The notes below the pieces were generated by a model. That model worked only from the letters and a program-made list of their open reading frames with translations, searched no databases and was not told where the DNA came from. From Stenogyne calaminthoides (lineage: Eukaryota; Streptophyta; Magnoliopsida; Lamiales; Lamiaceae): a stretch of 64,000 nucleotides of DNA. Made by a program: the position numbers and the translations under genes. The first letter of the stretch is position 1; every line of letters starts with the position of its first letter. The stretch covers positions 9,057,263 through 9,121,262 of the forward strand of contig JBBCBC010000037.1 of the NCBI GenBank assembly GCA_037126765.1. The letters run 5' to 3'. Below are positions 1-11,992 of the stretch, one piece after another.

Positions 1-943
1 ATGAGGATAACTAAAAGAAGCTATACCTAACTCGTACTAAAATGAGTTACACTATACATACAGCAGCAGTTCAGAATAGTCTGTATTCTTCGAAAACTGG
101 GATATTCAGCAATGTCTAAAATATGTGTGGAAGAAATGGAGTAATCTACAAACTATGTTAGACAGGGAGATAAAAGAGGAAAAAGCTACTACAGAAATCA
201 AAGGAAATGGCTGTTATCAAACTACGATGTCCAGGAAAGATCGTTAGGAATAACAAACCAACCTTGAATTCCTCCGCTACACGTATAAAAGTACCATATA
301 ACTTTGATAAGATATCACCAAAGATCTTTTATTTCTTGCTGCTTGCTGCCCAAAATGAAATATCTCTATCAAATTATGTCAACAAGAAGTTCCTCATAAA
401 CTACATTTATCATAACTGCAGGTTTTCACTTAAAATAACGGGAAGGAAATATGTAAAACCAGAAAGCATGCGGCTAATAGACAACATTATAGAAGTTATG
501 GGCAAACATGATTAAAAAAGATAAAATTATTACATAATAAAATATAATAAAAGAATAAACAAAAGGAAAAGTGAAGAATGCAAACAGACTGCTTTCAGAA
601 ACAAGCACTTGAATGCAGAACACGTGGATGTGGATGTGTGCGCGATGTGTGTGTGAATTCAACCCAGATTCCATATCTTCCAAATTTTAATTCCAAACTT
701 CTCTTTGAGAATTAGAGGAAATTCAATCTGGAAATATGATAGTTATCTCAACCACTGTAGTAACCTAATCAAACCATGTTACTTATTATCAGATGTTACA
801 TTTTACAATAAACCTCAATCTAAGAAGAAATAGACAAGGCAAATAAAAAAAGAGGAAGAAAATATGAATTATTTTGTCCTGCAAGGGAGCAATAACACCA
901 AACGGATTATAGAAGAGGGAAAATGGAATACAGAGCTTACATA
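1..943. other. 3' flank of the FRS3-like gene, no gene seen
   Basis: A+T-rich sequence beyond the FRS3-like stop codon. Open frames here (for example 207..515 on plus) have low-complexity translations, no recognisable family and no splice logic. Part of it is probably the 3' UTR of the minus-strand gene. I see nothing else in it. Confidence 0.4.
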
Positions 944-3900
944 TCATAGCTGCTCTCTGATATAAGCCATTGATCTTAACATCGAACCTAAAGTATCTTT
1001 TGAAACTTGAAATTTGATCTCTGATTCTCCTGTGGTGGTGGTGTCCTGGATCTGACAAGCAATAACTATATTTAGTTTAAATTAAAATATTAACTAACAA
1101 CTGTATGGCCCCATGGTGGTGGAAGTGGAGTGTAAGAAAACCGTCCTTCTCATAGCTGCTCTCTAATTAAAATATTAACTAACAACTGTCATTCCATTTT
1201 CTAGCAAAAGTGGAGGAAATACAACCGTCCTTATTTTCTGGTATCACAAGAAAAAAGGGAGAAGGGGGTACATTTATGTTCCAAATTCACAGAAAAAGTT
1301 GGAGACTTCACCCTTTTAGTTTCCAGGTGATATCTCCAAATGAAAGTTCAGGCACAGCCTAAGGCAAAACGCATTCCTAAAGACATTTAGAGACCTTATG
1401 AGCACTTAATTTACCACTAGCCTTGTAGCTCAATGATTTAAAAAAATATCCCTTGAAATGCCTAGAAACAATCCAGACCAATCATAAACTAATCCGAAGA
1501 ACAAGCAGAAACATTATCAGGGACAATGAGGAACTCACCAATAAAACAAAATGGACCACCACAATCCAATGAAAATACAAAAAGATTATAAAAATAAAAA
1601 TAAAACTATATTTTTAATACTTTTGAAAGATAGAATTAGCTCCTAAAGACAATAGAAAACACCTTTAGATTGATGACGGCAACCTTGTTAGCGGGTGTAG
1701 AAAGCTGTTGGCTTATGTAAGCCATGGATTTCAACATTGGCTCCAGAGTTGTTCTTGTAAGTCTAAATTGCACCTCTGTTTCTCCTGAGGGAGCCTTGCC
1801 ATAATCTTGGAGCTTCCTTGGACAAACAAAACAGCAGATATAAGTCAATTTTCTGTACCACATACACACATATGCCTCTAGCAAAGTTGCCAAAGGTATT
1901 GCAAGAACAAACAAAAGAATATATAACCAGAAAAGTTTTTGCATTACAGAGGGCTAACTAAAAGCTCTTGACCAGACATGTCGAGTTTTCCTTACTGTAT
2001 TCCCATCATGAAGAACTACGGAACAGTAGAAACAAATTTATTTAAAAAAGCTCTGCCCACCTTCAAATTTATAAGAGCGACTTTACTTGCTGGGTTCTTA
2101 TCCTCAATGACCCATGCCATAGACTTAAAACAAGTGAGAACTACCTACAAATGAAAAGCCAAAAAGTAGTGAGAAGCAAAAGCATAATAAAAGCCTTCTG
2201 AATCATACTGCACAGTAACAGCTAAAAATTGACAATTATAGTATATCAGTTAGCCAACAGTAAGCATCTTACTACTTCATACCGTGTTATCAGCAAGCAT
2301 GCCATCACGGTTTATAGCCAAGGGTGCCATAGTGGGCTGGCCCAAATCAGTGACTGGACCACCAGTATCATTCAGATTAAAGCGATTAGGCCCAGCATCT
2401 TGCCAGGGCCATAATGATGGGATCATATCAGGAGTTGGTACAGAAGCTTTCCTGTTACCAGTATCCTGAGATGTAGGAGGTTTGACTTTTGCTACTGTTT
2501 TCTGCACCAGCGCAATCTTCCTTGACCCCTCTCGTAAAGCATCAATGGCTGCACTGCAGGTCTCTGCAGCAACAGCCCCTTCTTCCGCAAATCTTAGTGC
2601 TTCCCGACAAAGTTTGTTAAAACGAACCGTGAGAGATTCAACACATTGGACACCAGTATCTTGCTCATCTGACAGGCTAACTCTAGCATTCCTAGTCCAC
2701 CTCTTCAATATATAATGTGGAGGTACTGTAAGAACATTTGTGACAGTAAAGACAGTCAATATATGTCTACAGAGAACTCCTGAATACTCAAACATCTGGC
2801 AACTGCAACTTGCGTTCATTTCAGAGACATTCAATAAGACAATGTAAGCCTTGTGATCATGCTCGTATTTTGCGACTCTAAATTTACTTATTTCACCATC
2901 ACCATCGATCTTGTTGGCAGTGTGTACAAAAGTTTCAACCAATTCCTCTTGAAACTTTTCAAAAACTTTTTTTGTATATAAATTGGCGGCCTGCTGTTCC
3001 ATCGGCGATGGTGTCTTCAGTACTGGTGTTGTACAAATTGTGTAGTTTTCTGCCTCTAATTCCCTTTCTAAGGAATTCTCCAAAGCCCTCTCATACTGCT
3101 TAAAGAACATGGGTATTGTCGTCTGCTGATTCACATACCCATCAAGAAAGGAGCTTACTCCATGGTTTGATGAAAGTGCAGCAAAAAAAGTGTCACGAAA
3201 ATAGACAGGAGCCCACTGCTTTCTAGCATTATATACGGCTTGAAGCCACTCATTTTTCCGGATATCATACTTATCAAGGAGAGAACTCCATGAGGATTCA
3301 AAATCCTCAATGGTTTCAGGGAAATTGATGCAGCTATAAAGCTCTCCATAAAAAGAAGGATGAGAAAGGTGCACATGAGCCAGTCTTTCTTGGCCTTCCC
3401 TTAAGATATGCCATTTGCAAATGCAGTGACGAGTTTCAGGGAATACCCGATGAACTGCTGCCTTTATGGCCCTATCTTGGTCAGTCGTTATGGAAACAGG
3501 AGACCTATTGTTCATTGCGGACAGCCAAGTCTTGAAAACCCAAGCAAATGAAGCCTCTGACTCATCCAAAAGTAGTGCACATCCAAATAAAATTATTTGC
3601 CCATGATGGTTCACTCCAGTGAAGGGAGCAAATGGAACCTGAAATTGATTCGGTCTATACATTGTGTCAAAAGTAACTGCATCACCAAAGTGACTATATG
3701 CTGACCTCGATCTTGCATCAGCCCAGAAAACATTACTCAAGCGATTGTCATCGTCAAGCTGGATAGCATAATAAAACCCAGGGTTTTCAGCCTGCATCTT
3801 CTTGAAATAAGTAAGAAGGTTATGAGCATCTCTTCCAAGAGTTCTTCTTCTGCTAGAAGGTTTAATAAAATGCAGTGGCATCACAGGAACAGAACTCATA

Positions 3901-4496
3901 GTGGCTCGATTTGTTTCAATCGAGGATGAGGTCCTACCAACAGGATTTGTTTCTGTAGGATCATAAAACACATGGTTTCCATCTACAGAAACCATGACGT
4001 CGTTTTGGTTATCAGCTGACTCAGGGAGGACGTTTTTTGTAGCTCCAGCAAAGTGCCTACGAGGTCTAAGGAAATGCACTTTGCTGGGACTCACGATAGA
4101 ATGATTGTGGTCCTCAACAAATTTCATCACAACCCAACTGTCTGGATCTTTTCTCTCTATCTGAAGCATAGCATTGCAGCTCTCTACATTCTTTCTCTTG
4201 AAAACCTCTCTGGAACAAGAAAATTCCCAGGAAACAACTGGACCATCAGGCTTAGCATGACTATATTGACCAACATGAGTGCTAAAACCCACTTTCCTAG
4301 CATATGCATCGTAGAAATCCTTTGCAGCTTCTTGAGATTCAAATTCCATACCAATATATGGTTTTATATTCTCATCATCAGCTTGATTGGTGGAATTTCC
4401 ACTTAAACTTTGAGCCCCTTCCTCACCATGTTGTGTTTGAGCTTCCCCTATTTTTTGCCTTTTTTCCATATCTACCTCTACAACATCATCGCCCAT
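944..4496 (-). CDS. FRS3: FAR1-RELATED SEQUENCE 3-like transcription regulator
   Basis: Nuclear regulator of the FAR1/FHY3 family, derived from a domesticated Mutator-type transposase. Four coding exons, read on minus: 4496..2283, 2144..2061, 1812..1663 and 1051..944. All coding introns are phase 0 with GT-AG ends, and the product is 851 residues. The order is an acidic N-terminus, a FAR1 DNA-binding domain (about 47-150; zinc ligands C94, C107, H130, H132), an inactive MULE transposase core (about 268-365), and a SWIM zinc finger near 549-585 (CSC...LCRH). The three small 3' exons encode repeats of a module resembling K-S-M-A-(W/Y)-I...VAVINLK. Their sequence and order fit Arabidopsis FRS3 as I recall it. 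The start follows from the family's acidic N-terminus, and a 5' UTR intron lies upstream. The last exon stops at REQL-TGA, so the basic tail I expect in FRS3 is missing. The family call is firm; FRS3 itself is strong. Confidence 0.92.
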
Positions 4497-5612
4497 CTCA
4501 TCAAATAAATAATACCAATAGAGATTCTGAAATTTGTTGAGCTATCTGCAGTAGTAAGATAACAGACATGACATGAAGGCGTAAAGCAACACAACTTCAA
4601 GCAAGTGAGAGAAATAGTCACTCTAAGAGATCATAAACAGCACTAGATACATATTGAACAATGAAAGATAGCAGAAACTGATATCAAATTGCAAAGGAAT
4701 TCTCACGCTTGTTACACTCGAAGTACCATTAAAGATAACGGTTGCTTTCAGATACAGTTTACAATCATTATTGCAGAAATGAAGAAAAATATAACATTGC
4801 TTTGATTTCCATTTCATCATTTCAATCAAAGTAAGTAGAATCAATAAGGTATAGGAAAATTCACTCTTCAGTTCCAAAGACGAATGGTGGACAAAGTTTC
4901 CACATACATAATAATTAGACACTGTGTTTTAGATCAAATTTTGATAGCAAGAGACCTGAGTACCCTCAACAAAAATAGTAATCTAGCAATGATATTTTTT
5001 GGTTTAATAGATTCATCAGCAGTGCACAGAACAAAATTAGTTAGGATCTCCCAGACATCATACGATAAAAAATAATTCAAGATATCTTTCACACCAAATT
5101 TCTAAATACACAGTAATATGAAAATTTGCCTTTATATACATATATGCTACACATGACACTTCCAGTTTCCAAGCTAAGCCACAAAATTAAATTAACAAGA
5201 TCCAGGAATCAGCAGAACCACCAAAAAGCAAGAATTTTTCCTCTTCATTATTTTGTTTAATCTAATAATCTTCTCGACAGATCAGTGCACCCTTAAAATA
5301 CCTAGAATGTGCTTCAGGTTTTTCCTCTTTTTCATCCTTTCTTGTAATTGGAAAATGCGAATTGTTTCACAAAGAGGTTTAAGAGAAATTGCATGAACTT
5401 TGAGCTTGCAATTAATGCGAATTAAAATACAGAAATTCTCACCTGGATTTTCAACTCCGATAGTGGCAACAGCATAATTATCATCACCGAAACAATTCTC
5501 TCTATCTCTTTAGCTCTCTTCTGCCGAAGATGCGTGTAATTTGGTGAAATTTTTCTTCAATTCGTTGAGACAAATTCTATGGAGTTTGGAAACTGTTGCA
5601 GGAGGAGAGAGT
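4497..5612 (-). promoter_or_regulatory. 5' UTR, 5' UTR intron and leader exon of FRS3
   Basis: On the minus strand a good donor (CCAG/GTGAGA, intron from 5452) and an acceptor (TACTGCAG, intron ending at 4546) bracket a 907-bp intron in the 5' leader. The non-coding first exon would lie at about 5453-5600, ending next to the hAT element that begins at 5613. A long 5' UTR intron is common in this family. The transcription start is inferred; no convincing TATA box was assigned. Confidence 0.5.
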
Positions 5613-6450
5613 TAGAGATGTTAATCCGGGTCGGGCTAAACTGGTCGGCCCGTTTAAACCTATTATATGCAGGGTTAGGGCCGAGCAATGGTAGGCCCGT
5701 TTAAAATCGGACCTTTTTGGCCCGGACCGATTAGCCCGCGGGTTAGCCGGGCCAGCCCGTTTAGCCCGTTTATATTTATATATACTCAATTTTTTATTTT
5801 TTTTTTCTAATTTTTCAATTAATTTTTTTTAAAAGTTTTTTCACAAATTTAAATAAGGCAAAAATCAATTACAAATTAAATATTTCTATTTGATTTAGTC
5901 AATTAATAATTAATCCTCTCCAATTCAATATTTTTTAACAGTTTTGAATTTCTATTGAATTGAATAAATAAGTAAAATATTAATTCAATATAAAATAATA
6001 ATATAATATTTTTATAAATTCTATTATGAAATTTGTTCATAATATGAAACTGATATCATTATAATTATAAATTAATATCATAATATTAATTTATAAATGT
6101 GATGATATAAATTTTATATTATTAACTAATTTTATGAGAACTTTGCTCAATTATGTTATTAAAGATGATGGGAACTAATTTTATATTTTGAACATTTGTT
6201 ATTAAAGATGATGGGGCAGTCTGAATCGAATTTTTGTCATTATGTAATGTTAATGTTTGAACATTTTTTTTTTAATTTTTTTCGGAGCCCGTTAGGTGGC
6301 CCGTTTAGCCCGTAACCCGCTATGGTTAGGGTTAGGTCTCAACTATTAGAGGCCCATTTAAAATGAACCGCTTAAAGCCCGAGACCGTTTGACCCGTAGC
6401 CCTGTAAAACTGACCCTAATGGGTTAGGGCCGACCGGTTTAACATCTCTA
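5613..6450. mobile_element. Non-autonomous hAT-type element (838 bp)
   Basis: Both ends carry the perfect 12-bp inverted repeat TAGAGATGTTAA, extended by CCGG and GGTCGG similarity. It is flanked by an 8-bp duplication with one mismatch (GAGAGAGT at 5605-5612, GAAAGAGT at 6451-6458), as expected for hAT. About 150 bp inside each end is G+C-rich with repeated GCCCGTTTA/GGCCCG motifs, while the centre (about 5770-6280) is almost pure A+T. There is no transposase frame. It sits next to the presumed 5' end of the FRS3 transcript. Confidence 0.88.
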
Positions 6451-6458
6451 GAAAGAGT

Positions 6459-7368
6459 GCATACTCATTTTTCTCCCCTTTTTGTTCTTGGCAGTTATTT
6501 TCCCTATTTATTCCTGGTTTCTTTTTATTTCTTCGAATAATAAAGTTCATGAATTATACTTTTGTTTTCATCAAATGAAAACCTAATGCAATTTTGGCTC
6601 AGTTTAATTTATTTGTTAAAAATTAATGTTTTTAACAATAAAAAGTATTAACTGAAGAATATTTGTTTGTATAGTGAAAAGTACTAGTTAATGTAACTAT
6701 AAATATGTACTAATACTGCAACATGCAAATTAATATTTTTTAGAATTTAAAGATCAAACTCAATCCATGACCTTTGAGAATTTTTTATATATTTTGCTAG
6801 TATTTAAAATTTTAAAGGTATACTAGTATTTCAACCGAGCGATGTTGGACAAGTCTCATTTACTATATATTCATACAGGAGACAAATCTTCATTTGATAT
6901 TTGAGTCATACTTCTCAAATTAGCTTGAAACTCTACAATTAGCAAAATACTCATTATATTAATCAAACTAATGTATCATGAGAACAACAATTATAAAATC
7001 AATGAAATTTAAAAAAAAATGCATTATTTTAAATTATTAGGTTTGATTAGAAAATTTTATATTGAGATTTTTTTTTTGTAATTAATAATTTATCATATCA
7101 GTGTTATAAAATTAGAATTTATTTATTTTATTTTATATAAAGTAATTAAATAAGATTACTAAAAAAATTAATTCAAAAAAATATATTCAAATTAAATAGT
7201 AGTTTAGTTTATGTGGAGAGAAAGAGAGAGAATTGTGTCAAAAATGAGAGTGAACAATTATCGAAATTGGAGAGAGAGCGCTAAAAAAATGAGGCAGACA
7301 AATGACAGTTTCATTCCTCTATTTCATTTTTCATGTTCCAAATATGTTCTACTTTCTGGATCTTTAAC
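6459..7368. other. A+T-rich spacer
   Basis: No coding sequence recognised. The open frame at 7211..7420 has a low-complexity Arg/Glu-rich start and runs into the SINE, so it is not called. Confidence 0.4.
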
Positions 7369-7384
7369 ACATGGACCCAAGAAT

Positions 7385-7581
7385 TTTTTATTTTTTTTGT
7401 CGGACAAAGTTAGTTGTTAGATGTTAATAGTTAGTACATCAAGCATTCAAATACTCTACAAATTCACCAAGCCACCTTATAAACTCCCATACTCCAATTC
7501 GCTTTAAAAGAATCGAACCCCAGTCTCTCTCATTCAATTGAGGAATTTCGTTGGTAGGGGGAAATTTAAATACACTTGGTT
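7385..7581 (-). mobile_element. tRNA-derived SINE with 16-bp target duplication
   Basis: Read on minus, a head with a box B-like GGTTCGATTC leads into a body ending in GTCCGAC plus an A-rich tail. It is flanked by a perfect 16-bp direct repeat, ACATGGACCCAAGAAT, at 7369-7384 and 7582-7597. That is the signature of L1-type target-primed insertion. The body matches the copy at 13945..14190. Box A is degraded in this copy. Confidence 0.82.
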
Positions 7582-7589
7582 ACATGGAC

Positions 7590-7735
7590 CCAAGAATATG
7601 ATGGTCCATTGGATAATTTTTTATTTTTTCACATATCATGAATCTACAATATGAAATATAAAGTGGAACACTAAAAAATGAAACACTGAAAAGTGGAACA
7701 GATGATATCATTTTGAGAAATAGTGCCTATTCCAC
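7590..7735. repeat. Dispersed repeat shared with 37185..37330
   Basis: The text around 'GGAACAGATGATATCATTT' and nearby GGAACA/TGAAAC motifs recurs in inverted orientation near 37185..37330 (ATATCATCTGTTCCAC...). No terminal repeats or target duplication were defined, so the class is unknown. Confidence 0.4.
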
Positions 7736-8289
7736 AATTTCCTCTCCCGTTACTTTTTCCCCAATTTTCTCAATTTCCTTGCATCTCAACCTTTAATTGC
7801 AATCCACGGATCAAATGGTGCCACGTCTTCATTTTATTTGTCAAACAAACCTAACAAAAATAGAGGAATAAATATATATTTTCACCACCATTAACTCTTT
7901 CTTTACTGCGGATGGAGTTGAAATGCACTAAGGCTCCACTTGATAGCCCTGTATAAATACAGGGTTCATATTAATCTAGTGGGCCATTTGGTAGACTTAT
8001 ATAAGGGCATACAAAATTAATACGGATCCGACTTTAATCAGACTGACCCGGACCGTATTACGCCTATTTCACTGTAGACAATTTAATGCCTTCCCCTTGG
8101 GGTTGTTCGAGGAAGACGGCTTCTACAGTATTGTTTCCTGGTCCATTTTGCCCTTCCCACCAACTATTGTATCGTATTTCACACATCAATCCCCATTTGT
8201 TCCTTATCTCTCTCGTCGCGTATGTTCGTGTGGCAATTTTCGACGCGACTTCAAAACTCGACGGCGGCAATTCTCTCCCCCATCTGTTC

Positions 8290-8480
8290 ATGGCTCTGAT
8301 ATTCGACTACGACGACGTGATTCTAGAGTCTGAGCACCTCCATCGCCAAGCTTATAACAACGCTGCACATTTCAATGTTCGATGCCCTAATTCGCCTTCC
8401 TCCGAGCCGCTCAATTGGAGCCCTGAATTTTATGATGAGTTGCAGAATCAGATTGGGGGTGGAAAACCTAAAATGCGATG
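8290..8480 (+). pseudogene. Captured exon fragment of CBBY-like HAD phosphatase
   Basis: The frame encodes MALIFDYDDVILESEHLH followed by RQAYNNAAHFNVRCP...WSPEFYDELQN.IGGGKPKMRW. This matches the start of the HAD domain of the plant chloroplast CBBY-like protein (a xylulose-bisphosphate phosphatase). HAD motif I keeps both aspartates, but the usual DCDG reads DYDD. The fragment ends at a donor-like CGATG/GTTAGT, and I find no following CBBY exons. The parent protein is roughly 300 residues; only about 64 are present. It lies inside the Harbinger-type element, so it is a captured fragment and not a working gene. Confidence 0.8.
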
Positions 8481-9833
8481 GTTAGTTTTCGAATTCGGAA
8501 AATTCATTTTCGTTTAATCAAATTTTTTATTTAGGTCTGAGAAATTGGGGGTTGCCATTTTTCCTTATTTAGGTCTGGATTTCATTTTCGTGACTTGGGT
8601 GATATTGATTCATTTCCATTTTTGCGTCGATTGTGTGGTGAATTTCGGTGGAATTTGAGGGAATTGTGGGAACTTTGTGGGTTTGACTGGGTCTTTGGTA
8701 ATCTATTGCATTAATCAAGATCCTGTTGTTAGTAATATATTTTTGATTCAAGAAAATCACATTAGGCAATGATTCTTGCTTCTTGAATTGAAAGCTAAGA
8801 ATAAGAACCTATGCAATGCGCTTAGTCAACACTAATATGATAGTAACAATGCAGGGGTTATGACGCCTCCTTTCATGCTTTCAAAAGACAATATAGAGTT
8901 GCAATTTGCAACTAACCATTTAGGTATGCCTTGATATAGATACGTAGATAGTCTACATTGCAATTTCAGTTGTTATCTATGTATCATTTGATTCTGTTGT
9001 CGGTTCTATGATGCTTTAACTTCTTTGAGATTGATTATTGCCAATATATATACTCTGCTCTATGTTATACCCAAAGTAAAAGACTCAAATTCACATAAGC
9101 ATATCTGTGACTCAAAAACTGCGAGTCTCCTCATTGCCAATATATATACTTCTCTGCAAGTTTGCATGGACTCATCAGACTGGTTGCAGGTACAACAATT
9201 TAATGCATGCATATTCTTGTGATGTTTCCATAAGTCGTTATGCATTCTCTTATCTCTCTTATCAAGATATGAATTCTTTTGTAATTTCTTGGAGCATTTT
9301 TGTGTATATTAATGGTGATGCTTCTCATATGGTTTCAATGGGCCACTTCTTCTAGAGCAACATCTAAATAAGATTTTCTTCAAATTTTTTAGTAATCTGA
9401 GAAACAATTTTGTAACATCTTGACTGGTATCATATAGGTTTTAAAATAGTAATTTTCTAGTTGCAAGTATTTTTCATTCTAAATGCATGTAACTTAAGAC
9501 AGTTTTGTTGATTAGATTGCTGAAATTTATTCATGTAGATTATTTCTTCATTGCAGTTCCTGTCATTGTAAGGAAGATAACCTGTCTGAGATGGACTCAT
9601 GATTGCATTTGGTATCTGTCTCAATTGTCTGTTCAGTATATATGCGGTCCATAATTTCCATTTAATCTTAAGTTGATTCATTGTACTTGTCAAAATTTAT
9701 TGAACCTGAAATGCTGCTTAATTTCATTCTTTATAGTTGATTGAATTTCTATTTTGTCATCTGCCAGCCACTCTTTAGCACTATGTTTCTTCTACAGAAC
9801 CATCTACTTAATTTTCTAGATTTAATTCTATGA

Positions 9834-9950
<117 letters not shown>

Positions 9951-9990
9951 TAGATGCACATCAACTCATAGACTTAATTCTCTAGTCATT

Positions 9991-10070
9991 TGCTCTAAGT
10001 TTATGATTTTTTTTGACAGATGCTCTAAGTTTATGATTTTTTTTGACAGATGCTCTAAGTTTATGATTGA
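9991..10070 (+). repeat. 30-bp tandem repeat, 2.6 copies
   Basis: The 30-bp unit starting TGCTCTAAGTTTATGA occurs perfectly at 9991-10020 and 10021-10050 and partially at 10051-10068. Each full unit ends in TTTTTTTTGACAG, which looks like a splice acceptor tract. It sits between the helicase and alcohol dehydrogenase fragments. Confidence 0.85.
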
Positions 10071-10158
10071 TGTCTGGCTTTTTGCTCAATCACTTGATGA
10101 AGGTTGAAAAGAGATGATAGAGTGTTTCTGATAATGCGACTCGATTGATGATTTATAG

Positions 10159-10278
10159 GAACTTGAAGTGGAGAAGTTCATAACTTAAAAAGTGTCTTTT
10201 GCTCAGATTAACAAGGCTTTTGAGCTCATGCTCAAAGGCGAAGGCCTTCGTTGTATCATCGAAATGAAGTCAAATTAA
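10159..10278 (+). pseudogene. Captured last exon of an alcohol dehydrogenase
   Basis: After an acceptor-like TTTATAG, the frame reads ELEVEKFIT-stop-KVSFAQINKAF then ELMLKGEGLRCIIEMKSN and TAA. This matches the C-terminus of plant zinc-dependent class P-like alcohol dehydrogenases (family pattern ELELDKFITH...INKAFELML.GE.LRCII). A TAA at 10186-10188 replaces the codon expected for His. Only about 39 of some 380 residues are present. It is the third unrelated fragment in the Harbinger-type element. Confidence 0.82.
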
Positions 10279-10775
10279 GAAAGATTTAAGCCACGGGGAA
10301 CTACTGATAATGCTGTAACTTGTTTGTTAAAATGTTAATTTCTTGTTTAATGTTGCTTTTCTAGCTTGTTTCCTCTGTTCCTGTCGTATGGTGGTATCAT
10401 GTATAAGAACAATTTCAGTTGCCTAATAATAATCTCTTCCTATTATCAATACTTCCAGATAGTACAAGCTATTTTAATTTGTTCTTAATTATGAGATTAT
10501 GTAGGCCTACATTAACATGAATATCTCAGAGTTCCCTTCTCTTAACTTATATTCATGTATTTTGAGAGGTTAATTAAATTTTTGATGTGGTAATGATTGA
10601 TCAGAAGATAAGTGAGGAAGAGAGAAATGAGTTTTTGAGTTATAAGATTGTAGTATAGTCATCAAATAACTTGCTTTTTATTTAGAAAATTGATTCTTCT
10701 TGATAAAATTTAAATGCCATAAACATAATTCATGATATGATCAATCCTGATTAATGCCACATGTTAGCCCACAAT

Positions 10776-11041
10776 TTAAAAAACGAGGCTTTTATGTTTT
10801 GGTACAAAGAATAAAATCGGATATTTCATGGAAATCTCAATTTTATACATGTTTATTACTCGATATATGTATAAAATATATGTATAAAAATATATTTAAT
10901 TAATTAACTATATTTACTTTAAATATATTCAATTTAAATATATTTTTAAAAAACAACAAAACTAAGCTTTTAATTATGTTTAGGTACAAGGGGTAAATAG
11001 GACATTTCAATGAAATTCTCAATTTTATACATGTTTATTAC
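10776..11041 (+). repeat. Imperfect direct repeat of about 90 bp
   Basis: The segment at about 10776-10865 (through TCAATTTTATACATGTTTAT) recurs at about 10951-11041 with the same order of motifs (AAGCTTTTA, GGTACAA, ATTTCA, CTCAATTTTATACATG). It forms the right subterminal region of the Harbinger-type element and probably arose by internal duplication. Confidence 0.7.
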
Positions 11042-11223
11042 CCATACCAAGTGTCATACTAATTTTATACATATTTATTACCCTCTACGAAGTGGAATAC
11101 TAATTTTATGTTGTCACTCATATTACGTCGTACCAAATGGCATAATACTACCAACCCGTATTATATTATACAAATCTTCTTTATCTCATATTAATTCCAT
11201 ACCCCCTACCAAGTGGAGCCTAA

Positions 11224-11827
11224 AAGTAAGCAGAGGCTCTAACAATTCAAATTGCAAGTGTGTTAAAAATCTTTATAATCAAACAATTCGTTTTGCAAAC
11301 AATTCATTTCTCCCTTTTTCGTCTTAAAATTTAAAGCAAAATCTGTAACAATTATATTGGGTAAAGGGATTTCCCGTTGGCAATGGGTTTTTTCAATTTT
11401 AGTGCTAGGAACCGTTTGAGAGAGGAGACAAAAGTAGATTTTGGTAGCAGATCTTCTATTGTAAAATTATATTCCATTTGATAAGAGCTTTGAGGAAAAA
11501 AATAAAGCCTCAGATTTACAGTGAGAGATTATGGTTCCGATTGAGTTATGGAATCGAGCGGCGGCGCACAGAAGTTTTGGTGAGCGACGGAAGTTTCGAC
11601 TGTTCAGTATATAAAAATGTTGGTTTAACTTAACGAATGGTTTGGATATAGGAAATTGAGGAAAAACTAGCCGGAGAGGATCCTTTAATCTCAAAGAGGG
11701 AAGTGAGTGGGGAAAATGAGCGGGAATAGGTTTTAGAGTGACTATTCTGTTTTATATATGTATAGATATGTTGGAGTAAAGTCTAGGTAATAAATACAAA
11801 GTCTTGTCAGTGTCTTCATAGTCTTAA
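11224..11827. other. Spacer right of the Pack element
   Basis: A minus-strand frame at 11467..11694 (75 codons, basic with several Phe/Leu) could be a mitochondrial-type leader of a lost gene, but I recognise no family and no downstream exon. Otherwise nothing is seen. Confidence 0.3.
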
Positions 11828-11992
11828 TTCGAAATATGTAACTTATTATACTGAAAGATATAATTTGTTTACACTGAATCGTGCAATTAATTTTCCATAT
11901 TAATAATTGCATAATTCAGTGTAAATAAATTGCATGATTCTAAAATACACTATAAGTGCACGGTGCATTTGGATGCATACAAAACTTAACCA
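11828..11992. mobile_element. Foldback MITE family copy (left end truncated)
   Basis: It contains a palindromic core (TAACTTATTATACTG... / ...CAGTGTAAATAAATTG) and the family's right end, TAAAATACACTATAAGTGCA then CGGTGCATTTGGATGCATACAAAACTTA. The same family occurs at 24234..24680 and 29250..29478, with partial copies near 34930, 14285 and 46105. Confidence 0.7.

Noticed and set aside
207..515. 102-codon plus-strand frame
   Set aside because: No family resemblance and it lies in the 3' flank of FRS3; likely chance.
9025..9693. Several 60-80 codon frames inside the Pack element
   Set aside because: They resemble A+T-rich intron sequence, show no domain, and lie between captured exons.
11467..11694. 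75-codon minus-strand frame resembling a mitochondrial leader
   Set aside because: No recognisable domain and no continuing exon; kept only as a remark.
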